From positions 1 through 64,000 of the forward strand of contig NW_026252122.1 in the NCBI RefSeq assembly GCF_025399195.1: a stretch of 64,000 nucleotides of DNA. The letters are read 5' to 3'. Position 1 is the first letter of the stretch. Every line of letters starts with the position of its first letter. This DNA comes from Umbelopsis ramanniana AG. Taxonomy: Eukaryota; Mucoromycota; Umbelopsidomycetes; Umbelopsidales; Umbelopsidaceae. The position numbers were made by a program, and so were the translations under genes. Below the pieces are notes generated by a model, which was given only the letters and a program-made list of their open reading frames with translations, did no database searches and was not told the DNA's origin. Positions 16,190 through 27,669 of this stretch are shown here, one piece after another.

Positions 16190-16366
16190 CCAGAAAATGA
16201 GAGCAAGGTCAAAATGCTGTGGGTGAGTTTGGATTTTGCGGACCATGGTTCGGTGCTAATGCTCACGAAATCTCATTGGCTGGCTGTTTTTGGAAACAAT
16301 ACTTGGTCTTCCCAACTTGACCGTGCTGCAACACCGACAACTTTCTTTTCGTTTCTTCTAACTTTT

Positions 16367-17293
16367 ATGAGTGCTAACAACGTGTTGCTGAAAGCTGAAG
16401 TCATGGTCAGAGACTATATGTCTCGCTTCGACTCCTCCCATGATTTCTTGCACGTAGACCGAGTAAGAAGATCAGGTATGTCTCCAGTCAACCAGCCCTA
16501 CTCCATTGCTTTTTCCCCTTTTTAAAAAAAAAAATTATTTGCACAGCTCTCCATATTGCAAAGGAACATGGAGGTGATCTAGAAGTCGTGGAACTTGCTG
16601 CTCTTTTCCATGACGTAGCCGACGCAAAGTATGCCAAAAATCACGTCCACCATCGAACAGGTAGTGAAATTGTCATTGATTTTCTCATGGACCTGGATTA
16701 CGACGCGACGAAGGCGCAGTTGATTGGGAGAATCGTTGACAATATTGGATTTCGCAAGGAACTTGGCTGGTCTTCCAAGGACGATACAGAATTCATCACC
16801 TGGAGGGAATCATGCCCAGAGCTTCATGCGTAAGTTGCCATCAAATCAGGAAAGCCGTGGGGGTGGGCCACAGTCTCAACGTCTTTATAACTTCTTTCAC
16901 CCTGCAGTGTTCAAGATGCTGACAAATTGGATGCAATCGGAGCCTTTGGCGTCCTTCGATGTGCAGCTTTCAGCGGAGCCCGTAACATATCACTCTTCAA
17001 CCCTGATGATGCTCCAATTGAGGGCATGACCAAGGAACAATATGAGCGGCAGACCGACAATGGAGGTGGTTCTTCTATCAATCATTTCCACGGTAAGATG
17101 ATTCCTTTTTTTTGGATAGGGCGTGTGATGCCCATGATCTAATCTTCTAGCATGTATCGTATCGACAGAGAAATTGTTCTTACTCAAGAATATGATGCGA
17201 ACCCCAACTGGAAAAGAATTGGCGGAAAAGAGAGACCTATTTATGCGCCAATTTGTCCATCAGATACAAGAGGAATTCTTGATGAACGCTTGA
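16367..17293 (+). CDS. HD-domain metal-dependent phosphohydrolase-like protein
   Basis: Four exons (16367-16475, 16547-16829, 16908-17092, 17151-17293) join in frame to give 239 residues. The HD superfamily metal ligands are visible: His in DSSHDFLHVDRV, the HD pair in ALFHDVADAKY, and the distal Asp in VQDADKLDAIGA. The segment SGARNISLFN and the C-terminal helix KELAEKRDLFMRQFV resemble the widespread YedJ/HDDC-type single-domain proteins found in bacteria and fungi, whose substrates are mostly unknown. The start MSANNVLLKAEV was chosen because it gives the extra N-terminal helix before the first His. A longer, different frame (17152-17439) overlaps the last exon, but the spliced frame ending at 17293 carries the family C-terminus. 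Substrate cannot be told from sequence. Confidence 0.88.
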
Positions 17294-17948
17294 ATGCAGC
17301 TCAAGTAGTTTTTCCAAATAACCAGCTTGCTAAACTCAACTTGCAACCCAAGACGTATATACCTCCAGCCATCAGAATGAACGATTATAAAAACTTTTCA
17401 ATGGCAAATCCTTATGTGACCATGAATGCGCCATTGTGATCAACAGCTCAACTTTAGCATGTAAAGAAAAAAATATCACGAATAGAGTGGAAATCAAGAA
17501 TACACAGCTACAGAATAAGCTTCCATTATGCGCTCTAAATAAAACAACATATGAGCTTTACACCAATTGCCCTGTACTAGTTTTATCATTACGAACGACG
17601 TTGGCTATCATTATTTCACGTGAAATGTAGACTGCAAAGCAATTAAATCATTAGTATAAACGTCATTGCAAGGCACTAAAGTTGACTGCGAAAGTATGCC
17701 GCTAAACCATTTGACGGCGATGATAGAGATTTTATTAGATGGGATGGAGACATGATATTCCGTTCTTCAAAGCAGCAACAGCAATTAAAGAAGCCCCTGT
17801 TACAACCTGTTCATTAAATGAAAAAATGAGTCCCTTGCGTTTGAAATTTACGGCGCTTCCCATTTGGGGAAAAAAAAATTGCCAGTCCCTTTGAATCAGT
17901 GGCCGTCTCGTCTCTTGCACTTTTCAAACGCTTTGTCCATTTCCCATA
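17294..17948. other. Intergenic region upstream of the ChAP gene
   Basis: About 650 bp of AT-rich sequence that serves as 3' flank of the HD-domain gene and promoter of the ChAP gene. It contains a 14-bp perfect palindrome around CACGTG (listed separately). No further gene is seen. Confidence 0.55.
17613..17626. promoter_or_regulatory. 14-bp palindrome with CACGTG core
   Basis: The sequence ATTTCACGTGAAAT is a perfect inverted repeat centred on CACGTG, about 320 bp upstream of the ChAP start. bHLH dimers (Cbf1/Pho4/USF types) bind such cores. Binding here is inference. Confidence 0.4.
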
Positions 17949-20900
17949 ATGTCTGAAAATTTAAAAGACATTCCAGAATTCTTTGAGAACTCGCTAGGGG
18001 AATCGCTAGCAACAAGAACAGATCAACTAGGTAGGAAACGGCATCTATGTCAGAACCTCGTGCCCTGTGTACATTTCAAGGCACCGGTGGCCAGCTTAAA
18101 GGGCGGGCCAAGAGGTTTTTTTTCTTTTTCTTTTCCTAACAGTATCTATTATTAGGCGCGTTTCGTGAACTGGGACCACCAGATTTGTGTCATATCACCA
18201 AGACAAACCTCAAACCTGGACAAAAAGAGGTAAGTTCCTTACTTTTATTGGACTCCTTCAGCGGAGTCAAGGCTCTTCCCGCCTCTGTGTTTCCATTCCG
18301 AGTCCATGGGCTAACCTTGCTTTGACCTGCAGATCGGCAGCTATCATTATGTATCAGGAGTCGATGCCTCCTCATCAGCTTCAATAGCTGCTTATCTTAA
18401 CTCATTGACATATTCTGTGGTAAGTTAGAAAGTCAGCCGTTTATGCAGCAAACAATGTCTTACCTGCCTATGAATATCTTGAACGATTCTAGGATGACAA
18501 TGCCGCTTGGTTTGGGAAAGGAGAGTGGAGAATAAGAGGAGCTACATACTGGTATGAAGTCGCCTGTCAAATCAGCCACCCCTTTATAAGACTGACAGGT
18601 ATTTGCATTGTAGCTGCTATAACGCATTTTCAAGACTAGACATCCGGGTGGAGGTTAAAATACCTGGTGGCGTGGAAAGCTATTGCGTTGATACAAATGG
18701 AGAGAGGTATGCTGGTGTTAGTGTTGTAGGAAGAGAGTCCTTATCTGGAAACTTATCATTTTGGATTGGCTAGGCATGAAGCAACCAATGAAATGTGGCA
18801 GGAAGCGTTCCTGTCGGCTTGCGTTCGAGCCATTCTGTTTGCAGACGATGGTAATTATCGTATAGCCGGCTACCGCAAGCTTGATCCTATTCCAAACGTC
18901 GCGTCTGAAGCAAGATTTTTGGAAGCTGCACACAATTTGTTTGACAAAGGTGGGTGACAAATATTCTGAGTAGCTGATGAGGAGATTTGGTATTAACGCT
19001 TCATTTCGTATCAGGATGGTTACTGGGAAGTAACCCAGAGGTACAAACAGCGACCCTGGTCAAGAACCATTTGTCGGATGCTTTGATGAAGTTTTTCTCT
19101 TATAACTTCCAATTTGAGCCACTGCTTGATTTTCTTGAACGATTGTATGGTAAAGACCCAGAGGTTGGCGCTTTATTAGCCAAAGCTTATATTGAGTCAG
19201 GTAAGAACTTGAATGGTCGTCAGCAAGTCAATCAGGCATTCGCCTAACCGTTCCATCCGCGCTTTAATTATCGCATAGATCAAGAAATCAAAGCTGTACA
19301 TCTGCTTTACAAAACGTTACAGATTGCACCTACGAAATACACTGTTTTGCATGCTCAAGTTGATTTCCTCGTTAGCAAGGTAAATAGCAGACATACTCAG
19401 AATGACTTGTAGTGACGAAACTAACACCATCGTAGGGAGCTTTCGACAATGCGCTCAAAATAGCTAAATTCGCAGTCAACTGTATGCCGTCCGAATTTCT
19501 GACCTGGTCGAAGCTGGCTTCTGTGTATATTGAACTTGGGGAATATAAATTGGTGAGATTTTGGGAGTTGACGAGGATGTGTACAACGAACTACTGCTAA
19601 CTCGTCCATACTAGGCTTTGTTAGCTCTGAACTCATGCCCCATGTTTACATACTCTGAGCGCGACCAGCATCGCATGCTACCTCCCGCTAGGACTCATTT
19701 GCCCATTAAGCTCGCTCTTCTAGAATCTGGTTTATTGGAGCATGAAATACGTGATCCAGAGGTATCTTCTTTCGGAATGATGTGCAATACATGATGGATA
19801 ATAACTAACATCCAAGTATTCCAGAGCGATCCAAATTTGTTGAGGCTTCCAGCTGCCGCGCTACATGGTACCTTCCTTCAAGCTTATTCGTTGCTGACGA
19901 AATTAGCATCTAAAATTGGATGGGACGAGCTGTTGCGAGCAAGATCTGATGTTTTCGTTATGGAAGAGGAATATCGAAAGGCTAAGGAAGCGGAGGAGAC
20001 AAAAAGAAAATCGGTCACGATAGAGACCATCAAGCAGGTCCAAGAAAACAGACGTCTGAGTGCGCTGGAAGAAGCAAATCAGACTTTCGATAGCAACCCG
20101 ACGGCATCCGAGCAAAATGGAAGCATGTACCGTCACAGCCAAGTTGAGCAAACCGGCACTTTGTCCAACGGTGACGCTACCAACGTCGACGTACCCGAAA
20201 CTGAATTGCAACAAAAGTCTACAGAAAACGGCCATATTCCTTCTACGGCTGACATGACGGCAGACAAGGACGAGCAGGAAGATAAACCGGAAACCTTGGA
20301 AGACGCAGAGACTGCCACCTTGGATCAGACAGAAACCATTCCAGACCTGCATGAGGAGGAAAAGGATGCTGTGGAAGTCAAAGAGGCTGCCACTATAGAT
20401 CACACTGAAGTTGCCCCAGAACAGGATGAAGTCGATGTCGCAGATGAGGTGGCCCATGTCGACGATAGTGATCATGTGCAAGAGTCAGAATCTAAGGAGA
20501 CCGAATCCAAGAGTGCAGAAACTGACGACAATGATAGCAATCTTCCTTCCGGAGTAATAACACCTTCAAGTGCCCATACTGGTGAGGAGAAGGAACTACA
20601 GAATCCAATGAGCAAAAATGCCAAAAAGAATCAAAAGAAGAAGAACAAGAAGAAGAATAAGAACAAGAAGCTTACCGTATCTCCCGGTGAAGCGAATGCC
20701 AACGCAGATCTTGATGAAGTCCCGTCACCGAGCACCCCAGAGGAAGACGCACCTGAGATGCCTTCCGTTGTTGCACCTACTGAGGATGAAATCACAGCAG
20801 ATGAAAAATTGGACGTTAATTCCGAAGAGTTTGCTGAGATCGATATCAATAGCTCTCAACCAGCTATGGTAGAAGTTCCTGAAGCTGCAGAAAACGAAGA

Positions 20901-21969
20901 GGCTACATCGGAGACGTTAGAAAATGGCGTCCAGGAAGAGCAGCCTTCAGCCCCAGAGTCCGCAACTACAGCTGTGGAAGAGCCCGATCAAACGGTGCCA
21001 GCCGAAGTAACTGATTTGGAACCTGCTGTCGATATTAATACCAATGGAAGTGTCGGAGCCTTGGACTTGCAAGGACTTAAGGTACCCATTGAAAACAGCG
21101 GCAACGGACTGGGCATTCAAAGCTCTGAAGCAGTGCGAGAGCCAGCAGAAGCCTCCAAGCAGGTAGGGAGTGTTAGGAACCTATGAATGAGTATTTGGAT
21201 GACAGGGTAAACTAAACTAAATGGGACATTGTAGGTAAAGACGGAGGAGAGTGAAGACAAAGTAAAGGACAAAAAGGAACCCGGAGCTCTGTTCCTTGAC
21301 CTTCACTTGAAGCATAAGCGCTTATGTGAGCGCTGGCTCGACAATCTTTTTATAGTGTTATACGAAGATTTGCGACAGTACACTGTGTGGCGCACAGAGG
21401 TACAGCACTACAGATCGCAGCAAGTAGAATATCATAAGAACTCTACGGAATGGGAGATCCTTGGCGATTTAGCCACTCGATTATGCCACGAGGTAAGGCA
21501 GGAAACGATGCTTTTTGACATGTACTGTTAGTTCTCACCTATTTATCTATAGCCGGAGGCAAAGGAAGCGTATGAGAATTGCCTCGACCATCGATTCTCT
21601 CCAAGAGCGTGGACACGTCTTTTGGAATTATACGCTGATGAAGGTGATCTACCCAATGCTTTAATGGCCGTAGTGAAACTCACCATATACCACAATAGAT
21701 GGTACAACGAAATGACAGTAAGTGCTGCTCGAAACCAACAAATGCGTTGGTAATAGATTTGCAGCTGATGCAATATTGACGCTGATCACTCGCATTTTTA
21801 GAACCCAACCCATATCTCTATGAACTTGAACAAGGTTATCAGCAGACACGGACTTTCCAAGGTCAGAAACAGCTTGACGGCTATGAACTTGATTGAACCC
21901 ATCTACAGGTTGATTTGCCAGTACTTTGATAACGCCGTTACTTTCAAGGTTGATGGCTATGACTTTTAA
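17949..21969 (+). CDS. ChAPs family (Chs5-Arf1-binding protein) with a large low-complexity insert
   Basis: ChAPs (Chs6, Bch1, Bch2, Bud7 in yeast) form the exomer coat with Chs5 and sort chitin synthase and other cargo from the trans-Golgi to the plasma membrane. The many-exon product reads MSENLKDIPEFFENSLGE, then the conserved block ELGPPDLCHITKTNLKPGQ, SYHYVSGVDASS, EVKIPGGVESYCVD and TPR-like repeats (GALLAKAYIESD, YTVLHAQVDFLVSKGAFDNA, LTWSKLASVYIELGEYKLA). The C-terminal TPR part (KEAYENCLDHRFSPRAW) and the tail DNAVTFKVDGYDF complete the domain. Between them, one exon of about 1.3 kb (about 19825-21161) encodes nearly 370 residues of Glu/Asp/Thr-rich sequence with a Lys/Asn cluster near 20630-20670. 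The total is over 1,000 residues, against about 720-770 in yeast members. An intron (about 21162-21234) rejoins the frame after a TGA that would otherwise end it. Confidence 0.9.
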
Positions 21970-22279
21970 TAGTAGTTCCTTTCCGCCGCCTGAACTGAAA
22001 GAGTCCTTCAACAAAAGAAAATTAGCACACGCTTGGTTCAGCCATTTATATTTACAACGGCGAGCTTATAATAAATGTGCAACTACTTGAATAACATTGG
22101 TTCCCATGCCATGACATGAAAAAAAGGATGCAGTGCGGGGATGAAACAATAGTGTAAACATATGTAGATGGTTATTTGATTCCTGGTTCTAGGGAAAAAA
22201 AACTCCCCCGCCATCCTAAACGATTTATGAAAAGCAAACGTCTCGATACAAATAAAAGTACAAATCCAGCTATGGTTCA
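21970..22279. other. Convergent 3' flank, no gene seen
   Basis: About 310 bp between the stop codons of the ChAP gene and the voltage-sensor-like gene, containing both 3' untranslated regions. Nothing else is recognised. Confidence 0.5.
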
Positions 22280-23421
22280 TTATATAATTCTGCCCTCATC
22301 GTCATCATCACTGTCATCCAAGAAGCCACCCTCTAGACTGACGCCTCGCTCCATAGCACTAAACTCCACTGAGGCATTTCGCGGTTGATTTCTAAGGTCA
22401 TCGAAATCGATCCGTGCCGACCGAGTGCTTAGCGAATGTTGATTTCTAAAGGGAGGAGAAATAAAATAGAGACAAACGTGAGTACATGTGTGAGGGGATT
22501 CATCAGCTCAAGCAGATCGGAAATGTAGACATACTTTCGCATCATCATGAAAAGACGGAAGAATTGCACGCAGTTTCGTATCACAAGTAAAATAGTATCG
22601 AATAATGCCTCGCTTCTTTCGGAAGCAGAACATCCGGATGCGATCACGATAAGTGTAATGGCGCAAAGAATCACGAGAATGGTATCAATGATATTCCAAA
22701 TTGATTTCCAATAAACCTACAATTTCCACGTCAGTTCAAAGCGCTTGAACGGCCACATAGGGAAAATGGACTTACCCTTCGTAGCGCCACCATTCGTATT
22801 GATACTTCGAGAATCATAGCAGCGTTGATGATTGCTTCTAATATAATAAAAAGCAGTGACGGACACGTCTCTGCTAGAGACTGCAATCGTGAATAGTGAG
22901 TAAGGGTGTTGCGCATTTTGGCCGAGGCATAGGAGATATCTCACCAATATGATAGACACCAAGCTCAGCCCCGCCAAGCCAAGGTAGAACATGATGTAGA
23001 AACGGGAATACATGAACCGGTTGGCCATTCCTTGTATTGCCTCAGCTCGTGTTAATCCATGCTGGGTACGAGTCGGTAAATTCTGGCCACTGTAGATGCA
23101 ACGGAATTAGAACATGATTCGGCGCGGTCTGTGCTTTGGCTAAAGATGATTGTCATGGGATTGGCAAGCCCGTCAAATGAAGACAGAAAATCCTCCCGTT
23201 TTAAAATATCCTTGTTGTCCTCATACTTACAGGAAATGCTCTTCGTCGTCGTCGACTCCAAGCATTAGAGCGGCCCTGTCATCGTCGAGGTCTGGCATGA
23301 AGTGAGAGGGGAAAGGACTACCGTGACTGGTTTCCTTCTGCGCAACCTGTTTGAAAGTGTAGGACTGTCTGTGATGCAAGACAGCGCTGCGCTCGACTAC
23401 GGTTGTTACAGCGGAGACCAT
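22280..23421 (-). CDS. Four-helix voltage-sensor-like membrane protein (Ion_trans-type, no pore)
   Basis: Five exons, joined by hand with intact GT-AG introns, encode about 260 residues. An acidic cytosolic N-terminus (DLDDDRAALMLGVDDDEEHF) is followed by four hydrophobic helices. S1 is SRFYIMFYLGLAGLSLVSII. S2 carries acidic residues and ends in Arg (FIILEAIINAAMILEVSIR). S3 begins after WNIID, with the Asp typical of S3. S4 is VIRNCVQFFRLFMMMRK, with three arginines and a lysine. The C-terminus is hydrophilic and ends in an acidic run (FLDDSDDDEGRII). There is no S5, pore loop or S6, so it is a voltage-sensor domain without a channel pore, like Hv1 or TMEM266-type proteins. It lacks the RxxRxxR spacing of Hv1. 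The start at 23421 is the ATG nearest the conserved part; residues upstream are uncertain. Whether it conducts ions is not known from sequence. Confidence 0.75.
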
Positions 23422-23955
23422 GGAAAAACGGTTCCAAAGTGGACACAGGTATTCAGTTGCTATGAACGGATGGAATTCATTCCTAAGGCTATTAAAACTA
23501 ACATACAAACAAATCAATCTTGACCACCACCGGCCCTATTTCGCCATACCCAATGACTTTTCTGGTATGGTTACTTCTAGGGCAAACATTCGTATTCCCG
23601 CAAAAAAAAAAAAAGAGAGCATTGCAAAAATGAATGAGAGTGTTAAAAGGAAAAGGGAGTGCCGATCAACGAACACGGCCCTTAAATGGGATTTTTTTAT
23701 TCTTATTATTCACCTTGAGTTTCAAAAAGAAAGCTGCATAGGTTGAAGAGAATAATAGGCCATTAATGTTTATATAAATATAGATGGGTGTTGCGAAAAG
23801 TGATGTAAATTCATACTGAATGAGAAAAGGAAATGTATAAAGGAGGCAACCATTTCTTTTAGAGATACTTGATTTACATACATAAATATTAGAAACAAGA
23901 TTATCAATACGATACGGTTACATAGGAATGGGGATACAATGGCAGACTATCAATT
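23422..23955. other. Promoter of the voltage-sensor-like gene and PHO84 3' flank
   Basis: About 530 bp, AT-rich, with an A-run near 23600. Short open frames here lack any recognisable feature, so I see no gene. Confidence 0.5.
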
Positions 23956-25869
23956 TTAGGCGAGAGCCTTAGTGCTGTTCTCATATTGGTCAACAGCAGC
24001 AGTGTGGTTGCTGCCAGCGTAGATCTCGTCCATCTCAGCGGAGAGTTCTTCCAAAGACTTGCCCTTGGTCTCAGGGATGAGAAGGGAAGAGAAGATACCA
24101 GTCAACATGAAGAAAGCGAAGATCTCCAAAAGATGGTCAATCCAGGCGTTGGAGCCACCGATATCCTTGAGGAGACCGAAAGCGACTTGGGAAACGATAG
24201 CACCGAGCTTACCAGAAGCAGCGCAGATACCATGAGCAGTGGAACGGTAACGGGTAGGGAAGACTTCACCAGGAACAATGAAGGTGGTAGTGTTAGGACC
24301 CCAGTTGAAGAAGATCTGGGCAAAGGTATAAAGGACAATGAAGGCAGCTTGGGACTTGGCAAGAATGGCGTGGTAACCGAAACCAAGAATGATGAAAAGG
24401 ATGGTCAACATAGTGAAACCCATGATCTGAATGGTCTTACGGCCCATCTTTTCGATGGTGAAGACGGAGATCCAGTAACCAGGAACGGAACCAAGGAGGG
24501 TAATGATGATGTTACCAACAGCGTTGTTGAACATAGCAGTGTAGGCATCGCTACCACCGGAGAAACCAATGTTGTTAAGAATGATAGAGTTGTTAAGACC
24601 AAGACCGTACCAAGCGATATCAAGAGCGAACCAAGAGTATGCGGCACCGAAAAGGACCTTTCCGTTGCGCCAGTTACCGAAGTATCTGCCGAAATCGGAC
24701 CAGGAGGCTCTGGTGGCAACACCTTCAACGCGAGCGACAGCAATGTTATCAGTGTAGTCACCAGCAGCGGCACCACGCTCAATGAAAGCGGAAGCATCAC
24801 GGGCACCCTTTTCGATCTTTTGTTCAACATCCATGGTATAACGGGGGGTTTCGGGAATGGTGAGACGGTAGTAGAGAGCCATGAAACCAGGGATGGCACC
24901 AACACCGATGACGATACGCCAGACATAGTCCAAGTTGGCGGGGTCAGCACGGATGGAGTTTTGGAAAGCAGCAGTGGCAATAAGAGCAACAATACCAGCG
25001 GAGACTTGACCCAAACCTTGCATAGCAAAGACAGCGGCCATCATAGCACCACGACGGCTGGTGGTGGCGAATTCAGCAGTGATAACAGAAGACAAAGGAT
25101 AATCACCACCAATACCAACACCAAGAATGACACGCCAGAAGGTGATGACACCCCAGGTAGAGACAGCCTGACCGTTACCAGCAAGAGCCTGAGCAACGGT
25201 AGCAACAATAATGATCATCAATTCAACACCATACATGCGCTTACGACCAACGCGATCGGCAAGCCAACCGAAGAGAAGCTGACCAACGACGGTACCAACG
25301 GAAGCAGAGACCTTGAGAGCGGTATCGACGTTGTAACTGTAGTGTGGCTTGCATTAGTAAACGTGGATAAGACAACGGTGCGCGGGGGTTAAATGTGAAC
25401 TGGCACTAAATGTCCATATTTGGTAGCGCAGCACGATGGTGGGCTAAAGCACCCAAATATAAACATAAGAGCGCAGGCCAGAGAAAATACTTACGGAGTC
25501 TTATGAGTGGGAGCGTAGTAAATCCATCCGAACATAGAAGAAACCAAACCGATAGCGAAAATATCATAAGAATCGGTGTAGAAACCGACACCGGATACAA
25601 TACAGGCACGAATGTGGAACCAACCGAACTTGGCGTTGTCGATCTAGATAGAAAATAAATTTGTGTGAGTGAATAAAAGCGTCGACATGGCAAGAAATAA
25701 TTAAAAGAGATGGCTCATTTACCTCGGCCAAAGCAGCCTTACGACGAGCGTTCAAGTCAACCATTTCGTTACCGCTGGCGTAGTTGTTGTTCACGTTGTT
25801 GGAGTAGTCGGTGGCATAATCAGTGTTGTTACCACTGATGTAGTTCTCACCCTGCTGATAGTTAGCCAT
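23956..25869 (-). CDS. PHO84: High-affinity inorganic phosphate:H+ symporter, PHO84 type (MFS)
   Basis: A twelve-helix major facilitator that imports phosphate with protons across the plasma membrane. Three exons (about 25869-25723, 25644-25495, 25339-23956) give roughly 560 residues. The signature WRVILGVGIGGDYPLSSVI followed by EFATTSRRGAMMAAVFAMQG is the PHO84/PHS family fingerprint. The loop-2 motif GWLADRVGRKRMYGVELM is also present. Helix 7 contains FALDIAWYGLGLNNSII, and the C-terminal half has VPGEVFPTRYRSTAHGI and LIPETKGKSLEEL. The hydrophilic Asn/Tyr-rich N-terminus starts at MANYQQGENY (25869). Codon use is strongly biased, which implies high expression and creates a long mirror open frame on the other strand. 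In fungi this family is induced by phosphate starvation; no convincing PHO element was found close to the start. Confidence 0.95.
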
Positions 25870-27669
25870 TTTATGAATAGCTTTCTCGAAGGAGGTGACA
25901 AGGAAAGTAACAAAGGAAGGGGATGTACGAGAAGAGACACAGGGGAATAAACAGAATGCAAATGAAAAGGGTGGTTTTATATGTGTGTGCACTTCAATGT
26001 CTATTTTTTTTAGCAACATGCGCAATATAAGGACACCAATGAGGGTTAAGCCAATAATAATGCAAGACGAGACAGCATGGACATGATACCTCTCCGCCAC
26101 CAAAGACTGAGTCTTTTTGCGCATCGGCCACTATGTTACGGCAAGTTGTCTTTGATTTGCTCTGGTTCAGCTGAGATGAAGTGAAAATCCGCCATATGTA
26201 ACAGTGCATTTCAAATCTTATTTGGGATTTCCTTGACAAATTTAGCCAATAGAAACCGTTTCTGTCTACAGGTGGAGCTTTTCCTGCGATTTGACAGGCG
26301 GAGACTCGAATAGGCAATACCGTCAAAACATGGATGCCTTGACTCGTATCATGGCCTTTGGCCAGCCAAGTTGGTTTTTCGCTAATATGATTCGGGAAAG
26401 GCAATCTTATTTATCGTTTGAATTCCCGGGTAGAAACATATTTTGTCTTTATCCAATTTATCTCCCCGCAACGCGACAACATGGTCGTGTCGATCACTAC
26501 AAAGGAGCTCAGGAAAATAACATTACTACTAGCCATGGAGATAATAAAATAATAAATTGCTCGCATAAAGCAATAAAATTTTACCCAGATGAGATCTTTC
26601 ATCAAAGCCTTTCTTTTAAGACGCACTGCGACGTCTTGGGATTCCATGGTGGGATCCCAAAAAAACCGAGTAAAATATTCCAACATTATAATTATCAACG
26701 CCGGAACGGAACCAGATGAACAAACATGCGCCAGTGTTTTGTACGTAGGCAACAATGTGGACACACCAAAACCTGGCTGGCTAGGTAGAAAGAATCTCGA
26801 GAAATCCTGGATCGCAGTACATGAATCAGCCACGGGATGCACCAATATGTTTGGCAATCATCCAGAATAAATTACACATGTTCTGTGTTTATGAGAATCA
26901 TTTTTTTTTTTCAATTTTGTGTGTGTAGGTTCAGTCACCCCAACGACTAAAACACGACAGCCTTGTTCATAGCTTATCTTTTTCTCGCGGAAAGAATATG
27001 ACAGATTGACAAATCTCACATAACACCGAAACGCCTCAGTAGCTGTTGTTACAACTTGTGAAGGGCAGTGGAAGGTGAAGAACAGTCGGCAAAATGGCAG
27101 ACAGGCACGTGTGGCAAATATGCCCTTGGTTGGAGAGTGAGTCTTTTATGGGTCCGCTAACCTCGTTTTCCAAAAGTCACTTTGCAAGTGAGGGATCGCA
27201 AACTCCGAGTGTCAGCATGGTGACATCAGCACTGCCCACCATATCGAGTCTTTCATGGTTCAGCAACTTATCAGAAGGCACTCCTTTTCCAGATAAGATG
27301 ATCCTATTATGCCCCTCTTGTTCATAAACTGATGGGCCAATATGTGTTTTCACGAGGATTTGTATTTTTTATTTATTTTATTCTCTGTGCCTTTTTATTT
27401 TTTTTTACATAGGCATCAGTCTTGGTTTATATTGTTATATCTTACAATTTTTGTTACTGAACGAAGAAGGAGAAAAGAATAGCTGGCGTATTTGGCTGCG
27501 GGTTAGGGCAAAGACGACAAACAAAAGAAAAAAAAGGGGTGAAATTTACAAGTTGGCGTTTTTAAAGGTGTGTACCATTTTTTTTGCTATATACAGAAGT
27601 TCAGCCGTGGTTCGATATAATAAGCTGAGGCGGTGGAAATGAAACGTTTTTTTTTTTGTTGTTCTTTGT
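25870..27669. other. Long promoter region upstream of PHO84
   Basis: A 1.8-kb stretch between two minus-strand genes, one of the largest gaps in the window. It is AT-rich with T-runs at 26900 and 27640. A single CACGTG lies at 27106-27111, some 1.2 kb from the PHO84 start. Short open frames on both strands (for example 26291-26719 and 26411-26857) show no domain, signal peptide or conserved look. I see no gene here. Confidence 0.5.

Noticed and set aside
17152-17439. Frame of 95 codons overlapping the last exon of the HD-domain gene and running past its stop
   Set aside because: The spliced HD frame carries the family C-terminus. The overlapping frame has no recognisable feature and its ATG lies at the splice acceptor, so it is probably chance.
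19903-20481. Minus-strand frame of 192 codons with hydrophobic stretches
   Set aside because: It is the antisense of the acidic ChAP insert; GAA/GAG codons read backwards give Phe/Leu-rich sequence.
23986-25392. Plus-strand open frame of 468 codons opposite PHO84
   Set aside because: It is rich in Ser, Thr, Gly and Asp with no domain, and mirrors the biased codon use of the real transporter on the minus strand. A highly biased gene often leaves such an antisense frame open.
26291-26857. Overlapping open frames on both strands upstream of PHO84
   Set aside because: No domain, no codon bias and no plausible introns. They lie in AT-rich promoter-like sequence.
27106-27111. CACGTG as a Pho4-type site for PHO84
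   Set aside because: It lies about 1.2 kb from the PHO84 start, closer to the upstream gene, and is a single copy. It is too weak to call a phosphate-control element.
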